From positions 139,741 to 203,740 of the forward strand of contig UQWI01000003.1 of NCBI GenBank assembly GCA_900544765.1: a stretch of DNA of 64,000 bases, given 5' to 3'. Below are positions 32,385 to 41,500 of the stretch, piece by piece. Source of the stretch: an uncultured Eubacteriales bacterium. Its GTDB lineage: Bacteria > Bacillota > Clostridia > Oscillospirales > Oscillospiraceae. How positions within the stretch are numbered: position 1 is the first letter of the stretch; each line of letters begins with the position of its first letter. The position numbers were made by a program, and so were the translations under genes. The notes beneath the pieces are model-generated. The model was not told the DNA's origin and did not search any database. It worked only from the letters and a program-made list of their open reading frames with translations.

Positions 32385-33410
32385 TTAAAACTGCTCGAGG
32401 AACCTGACGTCGTTCTCGAACATGAGCCTGAGGTCGGCTATCTTGAAGCGGCGCATTGCGGCGCGCTCAAGGCCCATGCCCCAGGCCAGGCCGGAGTATT
32501 TGCTGGTGTCTATGCCGCTCATCTCGTGGACGTGCGGGTTGGTGACGCCCGCGCCCAGGAGCTCTATCCAGCCCTCGCCCTTGCAGGTGGGGCAGCCCTT
32601 GCCGCCGCACTTGTGGCACTGTACGTCCATCTCGCAGCTCGGCTCGGTGAAGGGGAAGTGGTGCGGGCGGAAGCGGGTAACGGTGTCCGGGCCGTACATC
32701 TGTACAGCCATGCTGTGCAGCAGGCCCTTGAGGTCGGCGAAGGTGATGTGCTTATCCACAACCACGCCCTCCATCTGGTGGAACATCGGGCTGTGCGTCG
32801 CGTCGACCTCGTCCTTGCGGTAGCAGCGGCCGAACACGGCGGCACGAATGGGCATCTCGCGGGTCTCCATGATGCGCGGCTCCATGTTGCTGGTCTGCGT
32901 GCGCAGGAGCGTGCGGCTCTCCTCGTCAAGATAGAAGGTGTCCGTCCACTCGCGGGCGGGGTGGCCCTCGTCGGTGTTCAGACGGTCGAAGTTGTAAACA
33001 GACTCCTCGACCTCGGGGCCGTCGTCGACCTCGAAGCCCATGCCGACGAAGATGTCCTTGAGCTCGTCGATGACGATGTCCATGGGGTGCTTGTGGCCGC
33101 CTTTGACTCGCTTGCCGGGCAGGGTGACATCCAGGGCCTCGGCCTCGAGCTTTGCTTCCAGCGCGGCCTCTTCAAGCTCCTCGCGGCGCTTGTCTATGGC
33201 CTCCTCGAGCTTGGCGCGCACACTGTTGGCCATCTGGCCCATGGCAGGACGCTCTTCGGCGGACAGCTTGCCCATCTGCTTCAGAATAACGGTGAGCTCG
33301 CCCTTCTTGCCCAGGTACTTCACGCGCAGCGCGTCCAGCGCCGCGATGTCAGGCGCGGCCGCCACGGCCTCAAGGGACGAGCGCTCGAGCATTTCGAGTT
33401 GTTCTTTCAT
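32385..33410 (-). CDS. pheS: Phenylalanyl-tRNA synthetase alpha subunit
   Basis: 341-residue catalytic subunit with an N-terminal coiled coil that binds tRNA(Phe) (about 1-85) and the class II core. Class II motifs are visible: motif 2 in the FGRCYRKDEVDATHSPMFHQ stretch (near residues 196-215), the Phe-binding FTEPSCEMDV block near 256, and motif 3 GLAWGMGLERAAMRRF near 304-319. The TFYLDEESRTLLRTQTS segment is also typical. Preceded by a T-box leader, so uncharged tRNA(Phe) induces it. Confidence 0.97.
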   Translation of the reverse strand: MKEQLEMLERSSLEAVAAAPDIAALDALRVKYLGKKGELTVILKQMGKLSAEERPAMGQMANSVRAKLEEAIDKRREELEEAALEAKLEAEALDVTLPGKRVKGGHKHPMDIVIDELKDIFVGMGFEVDDGPEVEESVYNFDRLNTDEGHPAREWTDTFYLDEESRTLLRTQTSNMEPRIMETREMPIRAAVFGRCYRKDEVDATHSPMFHQMEGVVVDKHITFADLKGLLHSMAVQMYGPDTVTRFRPHHFPFTEPSCEMDVQCHKCGGKGCPTCKGEGWIELLGAGVTNPHVHEMSGIDTSKYSGLAWGMGLERAAMRRFKIADLRLMFENDVRFLEQF

Positions 33411-33452
33411 CTGACTTCCTCCATTGCGAAAACTTAGAGCCTATGCAGGGCG

Positions 33453-33693
33453 AAAAAAATCCTTCCGTCCCAAACAGGACGAAAGGCTCTCTTCCGCGGT
33501 ACCACCCGTATTCGGCGCGACTGCGCCGCACTCTCACGGCTGTATCGGGCCGTGGCCCGCCGGTGATTGGCCGGACGCTCCGGGGCGAACAGCATGCCGC
33601 CGCGCACGGGGCTTCCAGCCGACGGCCCCGGTTCTCTGATGCGCGCCTGAACACACATTTTCCCTTTCACAGCGATAATCTGGATTCAATACG
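33453..33693 (-). promoter_or_regulatory. T-box leader riboswitch of pheST
   Basis: On the minus strand the invariant T-box GGGTGGTACCGCGG is at 33494-33507. It is followed by the terminator stem CCTTTCGTCC/GGACGGAAGG (33461-33486) and a T-run (33453-33460). A UUC triplet at 33587-33589 in the stem I region is a suitable Phe specifier. Uncharged tRNA(Phe) is expected to favour antitermination. Confidence 0.92.
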
Positions 33694-33699
33694 AATATA

Positions 33700-33728
33700 C
33701 TTATAGCACATCGCCCGCCGGAAGTCAA
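33700..33728 (-). promoter_or_regulatory. Promoter of the pheST T-box transcript
   Basis: On the minus strand TTGACT (33723-33728), 17-bp spacer, TATAAG (33700-33705). Its -35 lies only 5 bp from the -35 of the divergent nnrD promoter. Confidence 0.8.
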
Positions 33729-33733
33729 ATGAA

Positions 33734-33763
33734 TTGACGAAATTCTTCCGGAAATGTTATAAT
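33734..33763 (+). promoter_or_regulatory. Promoter of nnrD
   Basis: TTGACG (33734-33739), 18-bp spacer, TATAAT (33758-33763). The -10 overlaps the first possible ATG of nnrD, so the mRNA begins at about 33770. Confidence 0.75.
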
Positions 33764-33770
33764 GACGTCT

Positions 33771-34646
33771 ATGGATAGAAAGACCGCTCGCATCAACGCG
33801 CCGTACCTCCTGCCCCGGAGGGCGCGTGAGAGCTCCAAACACGACTATGGCCGGCTGCTGATAGTGGGAGGCAGCACCGGCTGCTCAGGGGCGCCCACTC
33901 TGGCCTCCCGCGCCGCCGTCCGCGGCGGGGCGGGGCTCGTGCACCTCGCGGTGCCGCAGGACATATACACGATTGCCGCCGTCAAGAACGACGAGGCCAT
34001 GGTAGAGCCCCTCCCCGTAAACATGCCGGACGGCACCTTCACGGGCGTGACCACGCCGCGCTTCGATTCCATCGCCGGGCGCTGCGGCGTGATAGCCATA
34101 GGCCCCGGCCTCGGGCGCAGCAGAGGCGCGGTAACGCTTGTACGCTCGCTGGCCAGAAAGTACTCCGGAGCGCAGATCGTGCTCGATGCCGACGCGCTGT
34201 GGGCGCTCTCGCAGCTCGGGCCGGATGCCCTCGTCGGGCTCAAAAGGCCGGCGGTGCTCACGCCGCACGAGGGCGAGTTTACCCGCCACCTCGGCGGAGA
34301 CCTCACCCTGGGCCGGGTCGAGGCCGCGCGCCGCTATGCCGCCGAAAAGCGCTGCATCATGGTGCTCAAGGGCGCAAACACGGTCGTGGCCTTCCCGGAC
34401 GGTATAACTTATGTAAACCAGAGCGGCAATCCCGGCCTGGCCCGGGGCGGCAGCGGCGACGCGCTCACGGGTATCATGGGCGCGATGCTCTGCCAGTTCC
34501 CGGCGGAGAAGGCCGTACCTCTGGCCGTGTACCTGCACGGGCTGGCCGGGGACATAGCCGCCGAAGAAAAAGGCGAATACGGCATGACTGTCACCGACGT
34601 CATAGATGCGCTTCCGCAGGCGATGAAGCTCATCACGGAGGAGTAG
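33771..34646 (+). CDS. nnrD: ADP-dependent NAD(P)H-hydrate dehydratase
   Basis: 291-residue repair enzyme that dehydrates the S-form of damaged NAD(P)H hydrate using ADP or ATP. The ribokinase-like fold shows LIVGGSTGCSGAP near residue 31, the central GPGLGRS motif near 107, and the catalytic-Asp motif NPGLARGGSGDALTG near 221-235. It lacks the NnrE epimerase domain that is often fused at the N-terminus, so the epimerase must be elsewhere. Start: ATG 33762 is inside the -10 box; ATG 33771 would be at or within 2 nt of the 5' end, i.e. a leaderless mRNA. 7 bp before a lipoprotein gene. Confidence 0.9.
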   Translation: MDRKTARINAPYLLPRRARESSKHDYGRLLIVGGSTGCSGAPTLASRAAVRGGAGLVHLAVPQDIYTIAAVKNDEAMVEPLPVNMPDGTFTGVTTPRFDSIAGRCGVIAIGPGLGRSRGAVTLVRSLARKYSGAQIVLDADALWALSQLGPDALVGLKRPAVLTPHEGEFTRHLGGDLTLGRVEAARRYAAEKRCIMVLKGANTVVAFPDGITYVNQSGNPGLARGGSGDALTGIMGAMLCQFPAEKAVPLAVYLHGLAGDIAAEEKGEYGMTVTDVIDALPQAMKLITEE

Positions 34647-34653
34647 ATGAATC

Positions 34654-35202
34654 ATGCGCAGAGCCCTGACGGCTCTTATCGCGGGCGCGATGTGCTTCGC
34701 GCTCTCGGCCTGCGGGAACGGCGGCGCCTCTCTTGACGCGCTCCGGGAACGCATAGACGCGTCGCAGTCGCTGACGATGACGGCGCAGGTCGCTTCGACA
34801 ACGGACGGGCGCTATGAGAGCTACACGCTCGAGTGCGTCTCCGGCCCCGAGGGCTGCACTGTCAGCGTGCTCGAGCCTGCGGAGCTCGCCGGGGTCACGG
34901 CGAGCTTTGACGCGGGGACGGGCCTGCTGAGCTATGACTCCCTGGTGCTCTCTTTTGAGACGCCGGAGGATGTGACGCCCATCACCGCCCTGCCCGTGCT
35001 CGTTTCGGCGCTCAGAGACGCCTATGAGACAATCAGCTGGAGCGAAGGCGACGACACCTACGTCTCGCTCGAAGCCACGGACGAGCTGAGCATCACGCTC
35101 CGGCTCGGCGCGGACGGCAATCCCGTCTGGGCCGAGTTCCTGCTCGGCGGCGAGGCCGTGTCGCAGTGCGAGATAACGCAATTTACAATATCCGAGGCAT
35201 AG
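34654..35202 (+). CDS. Putative lipoprotein, 182 residues
   Basis: Exported lipoprotein with a type II signal peptide ending at the lipobox ALSAC, lipidated Cys20. The mature domain is mainly beta, with regular strand pairs (LTMTAQVASTTDGRYESYTL near residue 40; DTYVSLEATDELSITLRL near 133), a pattern seen in LolA-like or germination-associated lipoproteins. No motif fixes a function. GGAGGAG stands about 10 bp before the ATG. It lies between nnrD and alr with very short gaps, so probably one operon; its link to either enzyme is unclear. Confidence 0.75.
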   Translation: MRRALTALIAGAMCFALSACGNGGASLDALRERIDASQSLTMTAQVASTTDGRYESYTLECVSGPEGCTVSVLEPAELAGVTASFDAGTGLLSYDSLVLSFETPEDVTPITALPVLVSALRDAYETISWSEGDDTYVSLEATDELSITLRLGADGNPVWAEFLLGGEAVSQCEITQFTISEA

Positions 35203-35204
35203 AA

Positions 35205-36326
35205 ATGGCATTTGAGGACAAACGCACCTGGGCGGAGATAGACCTCGCCCGGTTGGAGGAAAACTACAGAGAGATACGCCGCGTCCTGCCCGAGCACTGC
35301 CGCTTTGCCGGACTGTGCAAGGCCAACTCCTACGGCCACGGCGCGGTGCAGACAGCGCGCAGGCTGGAGGCGCTGGGCGCGGAGTACATAGCCGTAAGCT
35401 GCTACGAGGAGGCGCTGGATTTGCGCCAGTCCGGCATAGGCGCGGACATCCTGATACTGGCTCCCAGCCCGGCTTTTCTGGCCCCAAGCATCGCTTCATT
35501 GGGCTGTACGCAGACCATCGGCGACATAGAGGCCGCGCGGGAGATGAGCCGTCTGCTGTCCGGCGCCGGCAAGGCCCTCCGCTGCCAGCTGAAGCTTGAA
35601 ACCGGCATGGGCCGCACGGGCTTCGACACCGGCTCCGAGGCCGGTATGGCGGAGGCCGTCGAGGCGCTCGGCCTGCCGGGCCTCGACTGGACGGGCGTGT
35701 TCACACACTTTGCAGTGTCGGACGAGCCCGGCGAGGACTTCACGCTCGGCCAGTTTGAGCTCTTCAAGTCGGCCGTGGCCCGCCTGGAAGAAATTTCGGG
35801 CCGCAGTCTCGGCATCAAGCATTGCGCAAACTCAGGAGCTGTGGTAAACTTCCGTCAGACCTGTCTCGACATGGTCAGGCCCGGCCTGCTGCTCTACGGC
35901 CTCTACCCCGGCGCGGAGCGCGGCGGGCTGGATCTGAAACCGGTCATGAGCGTAAAGACTCGCGTCGCCGAGATAACGCACCACCACGCCGGGGACACGA
36001 TAAGCTACGGCCGCACCTTCACCTGTGAGCGCGACATGACGCTCGCGGTGATACCCATAGGCTACGCCGACGGGCTGCTCCGCTGCCTCTCCGGCAGGTT
36101 CTCCGTGAACATAAACGGTCACCGTGTGCGCCAGGTCGGCACCATCTGCATGGACATGTGCATGGTGGACATCAGCGGCCTGGACGATGTGCGCACCGGC
36201 GACATCGTCACGGTATTCGGAGACGACCCCGGCGCGGGCGAGCTGGCCGAAAAGGCCGGTACCATCGCCTACGAGCTGCTGTGTGCTGTCTCTCCTCGCG
36301 TGCCGAGAGTGTATTTGAATGAATAA
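35205..36326 (+). CDS. alr: Alanine racemase
   Basis: 373-residue PLP enzyme interconverting L- and D-alanine for the cell wall. The PLP lysine lies in CKANSYGHG (near residues 38-46) and the second catalytic base, Tyr, in DTISYGRTFTC (near 262-272); VGTICMDMCMVDIS near 311 is the conserved active-site entrance loop. The start is ATG 35205, only 2 bp after the lipoprotein stop; the longer frame from 35166 overlaps that gene and has no ribosome binding site. Followed by a MazF-type gene as in B. subtilis, but without the antitoxin gene in between. Confidence 0.95.
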   Translation: MAFEDKRTWAEIDLARLEENYREIRRVLPEHCRFAGLCKANSYGHGAVQTARRLEALGAEYIAVSCYEEALDLRQSGIGADILILAPSPAFLAPSIASLGCTQTIGDIEAAREMSRLLSGAGKALRCQLKLETGMGRTGFDTGSEAGMAEAVEALGLPGLDWTGVFTHFAVSDEPGEDFTLGQFELFKSAVARLEEISGRSLGIKHCANSGAVVNFRQTCLDMVRPGLLLYGLYPGAERGGLDLKPVMSVKTRVAEITHHHAGDTISYGRTFTCERDMTLAVIPIGYADGLLRCLSGRFSVNINGHRVRQVGTICMDMCMVDISGLDDVRTGDIVTVFGDDPGAGELAEKAGTIAYELLCAVSPRVPRVYLNE

Positions 36327-36423
36327 AGCGCGGGAAACCGCACGATAATAGTACCAGCGGGCAAAACCGCCGCCCGGTACATATAATATGAACGGGCACC
36401 TTAATATAAGCAGGTGGTACTAT

Positions 36424-36783
36424 ATGTTGAACACGAACCCCGTACACCGTGGGGACATCTATTACGCCGACCTGAGCCCGGTAGTGGGCAGCGAGCAGGG
36501 CGGCCTGCGTCCTGTGCTAATCGTACAAAACGACACCGGCAACCGCCACAGCCCTACGGTCATCGCCGCGGCCATAACTTCTCAGACCGGCAAGGCCCGT
36601 CTGCCGACGCACATCGAGCTCTCCGCCAGCCACTACGGGCTGAGCCGTGACAGCGTGGTGCTCCTCGAGCAGATACGCACGCTCGACAAGTCCCGGCTGC
36701 GCGAGCGCATGGGCAAGCTCGACGCGCCCACCATGGACCGGGTCAACGGGGCAATTGCGGTGAGCTTCGGCCTTGCGCAGTGA
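36424..36783 (+). CDS. MazF/PemK-family endoribonuclease toxin (NdoA-like)
   Basis: 119-residue mRNA interferase. The hallmark start VHRGDIYYADLSPVVGSEQG (residues 7-26) is followed by RPVLIVQND and the TVIAAAITSQ strand; the conserved Arg in RGDIYY and the Ser/Thr of AITSQ are the catalytic residues in NdoA. Start at ATG 36424 after GCAGGTGG. In B. subtilis the order is alr-ndoAI-ndoA with the antitoxin directly before the toxin; here only 97 bp, without an ORF, separate alr from the toxin, so the antitoxin is missing, relocated, or replaced. Confidence 0.92.
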   Translation: MLNTNPVHRGDIYYADLSPVVGSEQGGLRPVLIVQNDTGNRHSPTVIAAAITSQTGKARLPTHIELSASHYGLSRDSVVLLEQIRTLDKSRLRERMGKLDAPTMDRVNGAIAVSFGLAQ

Positions 36784-36875
36784 GGCGAACTTATTTCTCT
36801 TACCGGGGAGGGCCTCAGCCCTCCCTGTGCGGCCGGCCGGACAAGCCATTTCACGAAAAGAGAGGATACATAAGC

Positions 36876-37316
36876 ATGAAGAAAAAGCTCATCATAATAC
36901 TCGCAGCGGCGCTCATTTTGGGCTGCCTCGGCATAGGCGCCTGGGCGGCCGGAAGCGCCGGTACCCAGTCCGACCCGCTCGTGGCCATGAGCTACCTCGA
37001 CAACGTGCGCGAGCAGCTCCGGCGCGAGTTTGACTCCGCCCTGGACGAGGCCGTCGGCGAGGTCAGCGCCGGCGCCGGTGAGTTCGACAGCGTCAGCCTC
37101 AGCGGCGGAAGCGTCAGCCTCAGCACCGGCACCGAGGTGCTGTGCCTGGAGCCCGGGGCGACGGCCACGGGTACGCTGATTGACGCCACCTCGGGCGGTG
37201 TGATCAATCCCGGGGATATCCTCAGCGCGAACCACCTCTACCTTGTGGCTGACAACAACACCCTGCTCTCAGGCACGGGAGAGGCCCTTGTACGAGGCGG
37301 ATACAGCCTGGGCTGA
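36876..37316 (+). CDS. Exported protein with a module shared with the SLH protein at 47287
   Basis: 146-residue secreted protein: signal peptide residues 1-25 (ending IGAWAAG), then a helical part, then a beta domain. The beta domain, EVLCLEPGATATGTLIDATS continuing to LYLVADNNTLL, resembles the N-terminal domain of the SLH protein encoded at 47287-48285 (GTVVNATSGAL, ELYIVAGSS). That paralog carries the same module with wall anchoring, so this one may be a free relative. AGAGGA lies 9 bp before ATG 36876. Function unknown. Confidence 0.75.
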   Translation: MKKKLIIILAAALILGCLGIGAWAAGSAGTQSDPLVAMSYLDNVREQLRREFDSALDEAVGEVSAGAGEFDSVSLSGGSVSLSTGTEVLCLEPGATATGTLIDATSGGVINPGDILSANHLYLVADNNTLLSGTGEALVRGGYSLG

Positions 37317-37390
37317 CGGCGGTTTTGGGGCTTAATAAAAGCTTAAAGAAACTGTAATCGAACCGTAATGTTCAGGGCCGAAATTTCTGT

Positions 37391-37396
37391 TATAAT
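37391..37396 (+). promoter_or_regulatory. -10 box of the ireB promoter
   Basis: TATAAT at 37391-37396, 32 bp before the ireB ATG. The -35 region (near 37369) is poor. Confidence 0.5.
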
Positions 37397-37428
37397 AAGT
37401 GCATCACTCAAGTAAGGGGGCTCTGGCC

Positions 37429-37671
37429 ATGGAAGATGTCACACGGAGGTTTACAGCAATTGATGAGCGCAGCGAGATACGCGAGATTCTCTCATCGGTA
37501 TATGACTCTCTGAAGGTCAAGGGCTATAATCCGATAAATCAGCTCGTAGGATATATTGTCAGCGAGGACCCGACGTATATCACCAACTACAACAACGCTC
37601 GCAGCCTCATCTGCCGTCTCGACAGGGACGAGCTGCTCCAGGAGCTGCTGATAAGCTACCTGGGCAAGTGA
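37429..37671 (+). CDS. ireB: IreB-family regulatory phosphoprotein
   Basis: 80-residue protein of the IreB/UPF0297 family, a substrate of the PASTA kinase IreK/PrkC that influences cephalosporin tolerance in Enterococcus. The conserved parts are the N-terminal Thr-rich [13 protein letters not shown] (Thr5 and Thr9 being candidate phosphorylation sites), [20 protein letters not shown] (near residues 34-53) and [14 protein letters not shown] at the end. AGTAAGGGGG precedes ATG 37429. Usually followed by ruvX and a DUF1292 gene; here it is alone with its own terminator. Confidence 0.93.
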   Translation: MEDVTRRFTAIDERSEIREILSSVYDSLKVKGYNPINQLVGYIVSEDPTYITNYNNARSLICRLDRDELLQELLISYLGK

Positions 37672-37686
37672 ACATCGTACCGCATT

Positions 37687-37717
37687 AAAGGAGGAGGGCA
37701 TCTGCCCTCCTCCTTTT
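37687..37717 (+). terminator. Intrinsic terminator after ireB
   Basis: AAAGGAGGAGGGCA (37687-37700) pairs with TGCCCTCCTCCTTT (37703-37716), then T and GC. Good in both directions for the converging gene at 37766. Confidence 0.9.
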
Positions 37718-37765
37718 GCATGCCTGAATATCGCATCCGCCCCCACGGCGTGAGCCTTTCGCGCC

Positions 37766-38383
37766 CTATTCCGCATCCGTGACCTCGGTCTTGCCTCGCA
37801 GGAACTCGTCAAATGCCGCCGCGTCGCCGTCCAGGTCACGCTTCAGCAGGACGGTGGCCTGTTTTCCCCACACGGGCAGGTAGATGTCCTCCGTGGCAAT
37901 CACACAGCCGAAATCGGAATACGGCACCTTCACTTCGCCGAGCTCCATCCCCTCGTCCGTGAAACGCACATCTGTCTCCGGTGCTTCGCGCAGTTTGCCA
38001 AGCAGCTCGCGCGCGGCGCGCTCAAACTGGCGCTGCAGGTTGCTGCTGCGCGTGCTGCGCGGGCGCAGGCACAGCGCACCGGCGACGATGCCGACGCAGC
38101 CCGCAATCAGCTGCAGTGTCATCTCTCCGGGAGCCATTACGCCCGGCACAAGCAGTAAAACGCCCAGAATCAGCAGCAGTACGCCGTAGACCTTGCCGTG
38201 CTTGCGGCGCCGGGCCAGCTCCTCCTCCCCGGCACGCTCCGAGGCGTTCAGCCTGTCGATGGCCTTCCACATTCCCGGCATCTTTGCCCTGGACTCCAGC
38301 TCAGTGCGCACTTCCAGCGCCCGGCTCACCTGGGCGGTCAGCTCCGAGCTGTCATAGCCGCTGGTTTTGAAAACAAATTCCAT
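37766..38383 (-). CDS. Membrane protein with YcxB-like C-terminal domain
   Basis: 205-residue protein with a basic N-terminal cytoplasmic part (about 1-65), two adjacent transmembrane helices (about 66-106), and a cytoplasmic C-terminal domain (about 135-197) containing VPYSDFGCVIATEDIYLPVW, which resembles the YcxB-like domain with its conserved Tyr-Ser and acidic-Tyr-Leu pattern. Function of this family is unknown. Monocistronic and converging on ireB, bounded by terminators on both sides. Confidence 0.65.
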   Translation of the reverse strand: MEFVFKTSGYDSSELTAQVSRALEVRTELESRAKMPGMWKAIDRLNASERAGEEELARRRKHGKVYGVLLLILGVLLLVPGVMAPGEMTLQLIAGCVGIVAGALCLRPRSTRSSNLQRQFERAARELLGKLREAPETDVRFTDEGMELGEVKVPYSDFGCVIATEDIYLPVWGKQATVLLKRDLDGDAAAFDEFLRGKTEVTDAE

Positions 38384-38467
38384 ATCTCTACCTCTGTCAT
38401 GTTTGCCTGTATCGCGCCAATGCGCGACGGCTATATTATAGCACGTCCGCAGCCAGATGCCTAGATG

Positions 38468-38499
38468 AAAACACGCCGGTCAAAAGACCGGCGTGTTTT
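38468..38499 (-). terminator. Intrinsic terminator of nifJ
   Basis: AAAACACGCCGGTC (38468-38481) pairs with GACCGGCGTGTTTT (38486-38499), 4-nt loop, T-rich on both sides. Confidence 0.93.
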
Positions 38500-38532
38500 G
38501 GTTTGGCGGGCTTTGCAGCCCGAGTCGGGTTA

Positions 38533-41500
38533 TCAGTTGTCGAACATGGCCTTGAGCTTGAGCAGGTGCTCGTAGCGGGCCTTGGCGTTGGCCTCGTTCT
38601 CGGTGAAGAGCTTGTCGGCACGGTCCGGGAACTCGCGGGTCAGGCGGGAGTAGCGGGCCTCGTTCATCAGGAAGTCGCGGTAGCCGCCCTTGGGCTCCTT
38701 GCTGTCGAGAGTGAACGGATGCTCCTCAGCCGGGTTGAAGCGGAAGAGGTTCCAATAGCCGCAGTCGACGGCCTTCTTCATCTCGGTCTGGCAGTTGGTC
38801 ATGCCGCCCTTGATGGAGTGCATCTCGCAGGGGGCGTAGCCGATGATGAGGGACGGGCCGTGGTAGGCCTCGGCCTCGGCGATGGCCTTGATGGTCTGGG
38901 CCGGGTTGGAGCCCATGGCGACCTGGGCGACATAGACGTAGCCGTAGGTCATGGCCAGCTCGGCGAGGGCCTTGCTCTTGGTCTCCTTGCCGGCGGCCGC
39001 GAACTGGGCGACCTGGCCGATGTTGGAGGCCTTGGAGGCCTGTCCGCCGGTGTTGGAGTACACCTCGGTGTCAAAGACGAAGACGTTCACGTCCTCACCG
39101 GAGGCGAGCACATGGTCGAGTCCGCCGTAGCCGATGTCGTAGGCCCAGCCGTCGCCGCCCATGATCCAGACGGACTTCTTGCTGAGGTAATCCTTCTTGG
39201 CGAGGATGGCCTTGCAGGTGTCGCAGCTCTCGCCGCTCTCGAGGGCGGCAACGAGCTTGGCAGTGGCAGCCTTGTTGGCTTCGCCGTCGTTGAAGGTGTC
39301 GAGCCATTCCTTGGCGGCAGCGGCCTTCTCGGCGTTGTCGCTCTCAGCGACCTTCTTGACGAGCTCGGCGAGGTCGTCGCGGATCTTCTTCTGGCCGAGG
39401 TACAGGCCGAGGCCGTGCTCAGCGTTGTCCTCGAACAGGCTGTTGACCCAGGCGGGGCCCTTGCCTTCCTTGTTCACGGTGTACGGGCTGGTGGCAGCCG
39501 GTCCGCCCCAGATGGAGGAGCAGCCGGTGGCGTTGGAGATTATCATGCGGTCGCCGAAGAGCTGGGTGATGAGACGTGCATAGCTGGTCTCGGCGCAGCC
39601 GGCGCAGGAGCCGGAGAACTCGAGCATGGGCTGCTTGAACTGGCTGCCCTTGACGGTGTTGTCCTGCATGTCCTTCTTCTCGGAAACCTGCTCGGTCATG
39701 TAGGTCCAGACGTCCTGCTGGGCGAGCTGGCTCTCCATGGGCACCATGGTCAGGCTCTTGGTCGGGCAGACGGTGGTGCAGACGCCGCAGCCCATGCAGT
39801 CTAGCGGGCTGACGGCCATGGCGAAGGAGTATTCACCCTTGCCCTTGCCGGCCTTGATCGGGACGATCTTGGCGGCCTCGGGAGCGGCCTTGGCCTCGTC
39901 CTCGCTGAGGGCGTAGGCGCGGATGGTGGCGTGCGGGCAGACGAAGGCGCACTGGTTGCACTGTACGCAGGTGGCGCTGTTCCACTCGGGGACAGACACG
40001 GCGACGCCGCGCTTCTCGTAGGCGGAGGCGCCCAGCTCGAAGGTGCCGTCGGCGTGGGCCTTGAAGGCGCTGACGGGCAGGCTGTCGCCGTCCATCTTGC
40101 CGACGGGGTCGAGTATCTCGGTGACCATCTTGACGGTGGCCGGACGGCCGCTGAGCTCGGCGGGCTTGCGCTCGTCAACGGCGTTGAGCCAGCTCTCGGG
40201 TACGTCGACGACCTTGTAGGCGGTGGCGCCGGCGTCGATGGCCTTGTGGTTCATGTCGACGACGTCCTGGCCCTTCTTCAGGTAGGAGTGCGTCGCGGCG
40301 TCCTTCATGTACTTGATGGCGTCAGCCTCGGGGATGACGTTGGCAAGGGAGAAGAAGGCGCTCTGCAGGATGGTGTTGGTGCGCTTGCCCATGCCAATCT
40401 GCTCGGCCAGGTCGATGGCGTTTATCATTACGAGCTTAATCTTGTTCTTGGCGATGTAGCGCTTGGCGTCGGCGTCGAGGTGGTGCTCGAGCTCCTCAAA
40501 GCTCCACTGGCTGTTGATGAGGAAGGTGCCGCCGGCCTTGAGCTTCTGGGCCATCTTGAAGCCCTTGGTGATATAGCTCGGGTTGTGGCAGGCCACGAAG
40601 TCGGCCTTATTGATGTAGTACGGGCTCTTGATGGGCTTGTCGCCGAAGCGCAGGTGGCTGATGGTCACGCCGCCGGTCTTTTTGGAGTCGTACTGGAAGT
40701 AGGCCTGGACGTACTTGTCGGTGTGGTCGCCGATAATCTTGATGGAGTTCTTGTTGGCGCCGACGGTGCCGTCGCCGCCGAGGCCCCAGAACATGCAGGA
40801 GACGGTGCCCTTCGGGGAAGTGTCGGGGGCGTTGGTCTCACGCAGGGACATGTGGGTGACGTCGTCAACGATGCCGACGGTGAACTGGCGCTTCGGGTTG
40901 GCCTTGGCCAGCTCCTTGTAGACGGCGAACACGCTGGCAGGAGGAGTGTCCTTGCTGGCGAGGCCGTAGCGTCCGCCGATGACCTTGATGTCGGTGCGGC
41001 CGGCGTTGGCGAGGCTGGTCACGACGTCCATGTAGAGCGGCTCGCCCAGGGCGCCCGGCTCCTTGGTGCGGTCGAGGACCGCGATGGACTTACATGTCTC
41101 GGGGATGCAGGCGAGCATCTTGTCGGCGCGCCAGGGACGGTACAGGCGGACCTTGATGAGGCCGACCTTCTGGCCGTGGGCGTTGAGGTAGTCGATGACT
41201 TCCTCGGTGACGTCGCAGATGCTGCCCATGGCGACGATGACGCGGTCGGCGTCGGGAGCGCCATAGTAGTTGAAGAGCTGGTAGTCGGTGCCGAGCTTGC
41301 GGTTTATCTTCTTCATGTAGTCCTCGACGATGCCGGGGACGGCCTCGTAGTACTTGTTGGAGGCCTCACGGTTCTGGAAGAAGATGTCGCCGTTCTCGTG
41401 GCTGCCGCGCATGGTGGGATGCTCGGGGTTGAGGGCGCGGGCGCGGAACTCCTCAACGGCCTTCATATCGACCATGGAGGCCAGATCCTTGTAGTCCCAG

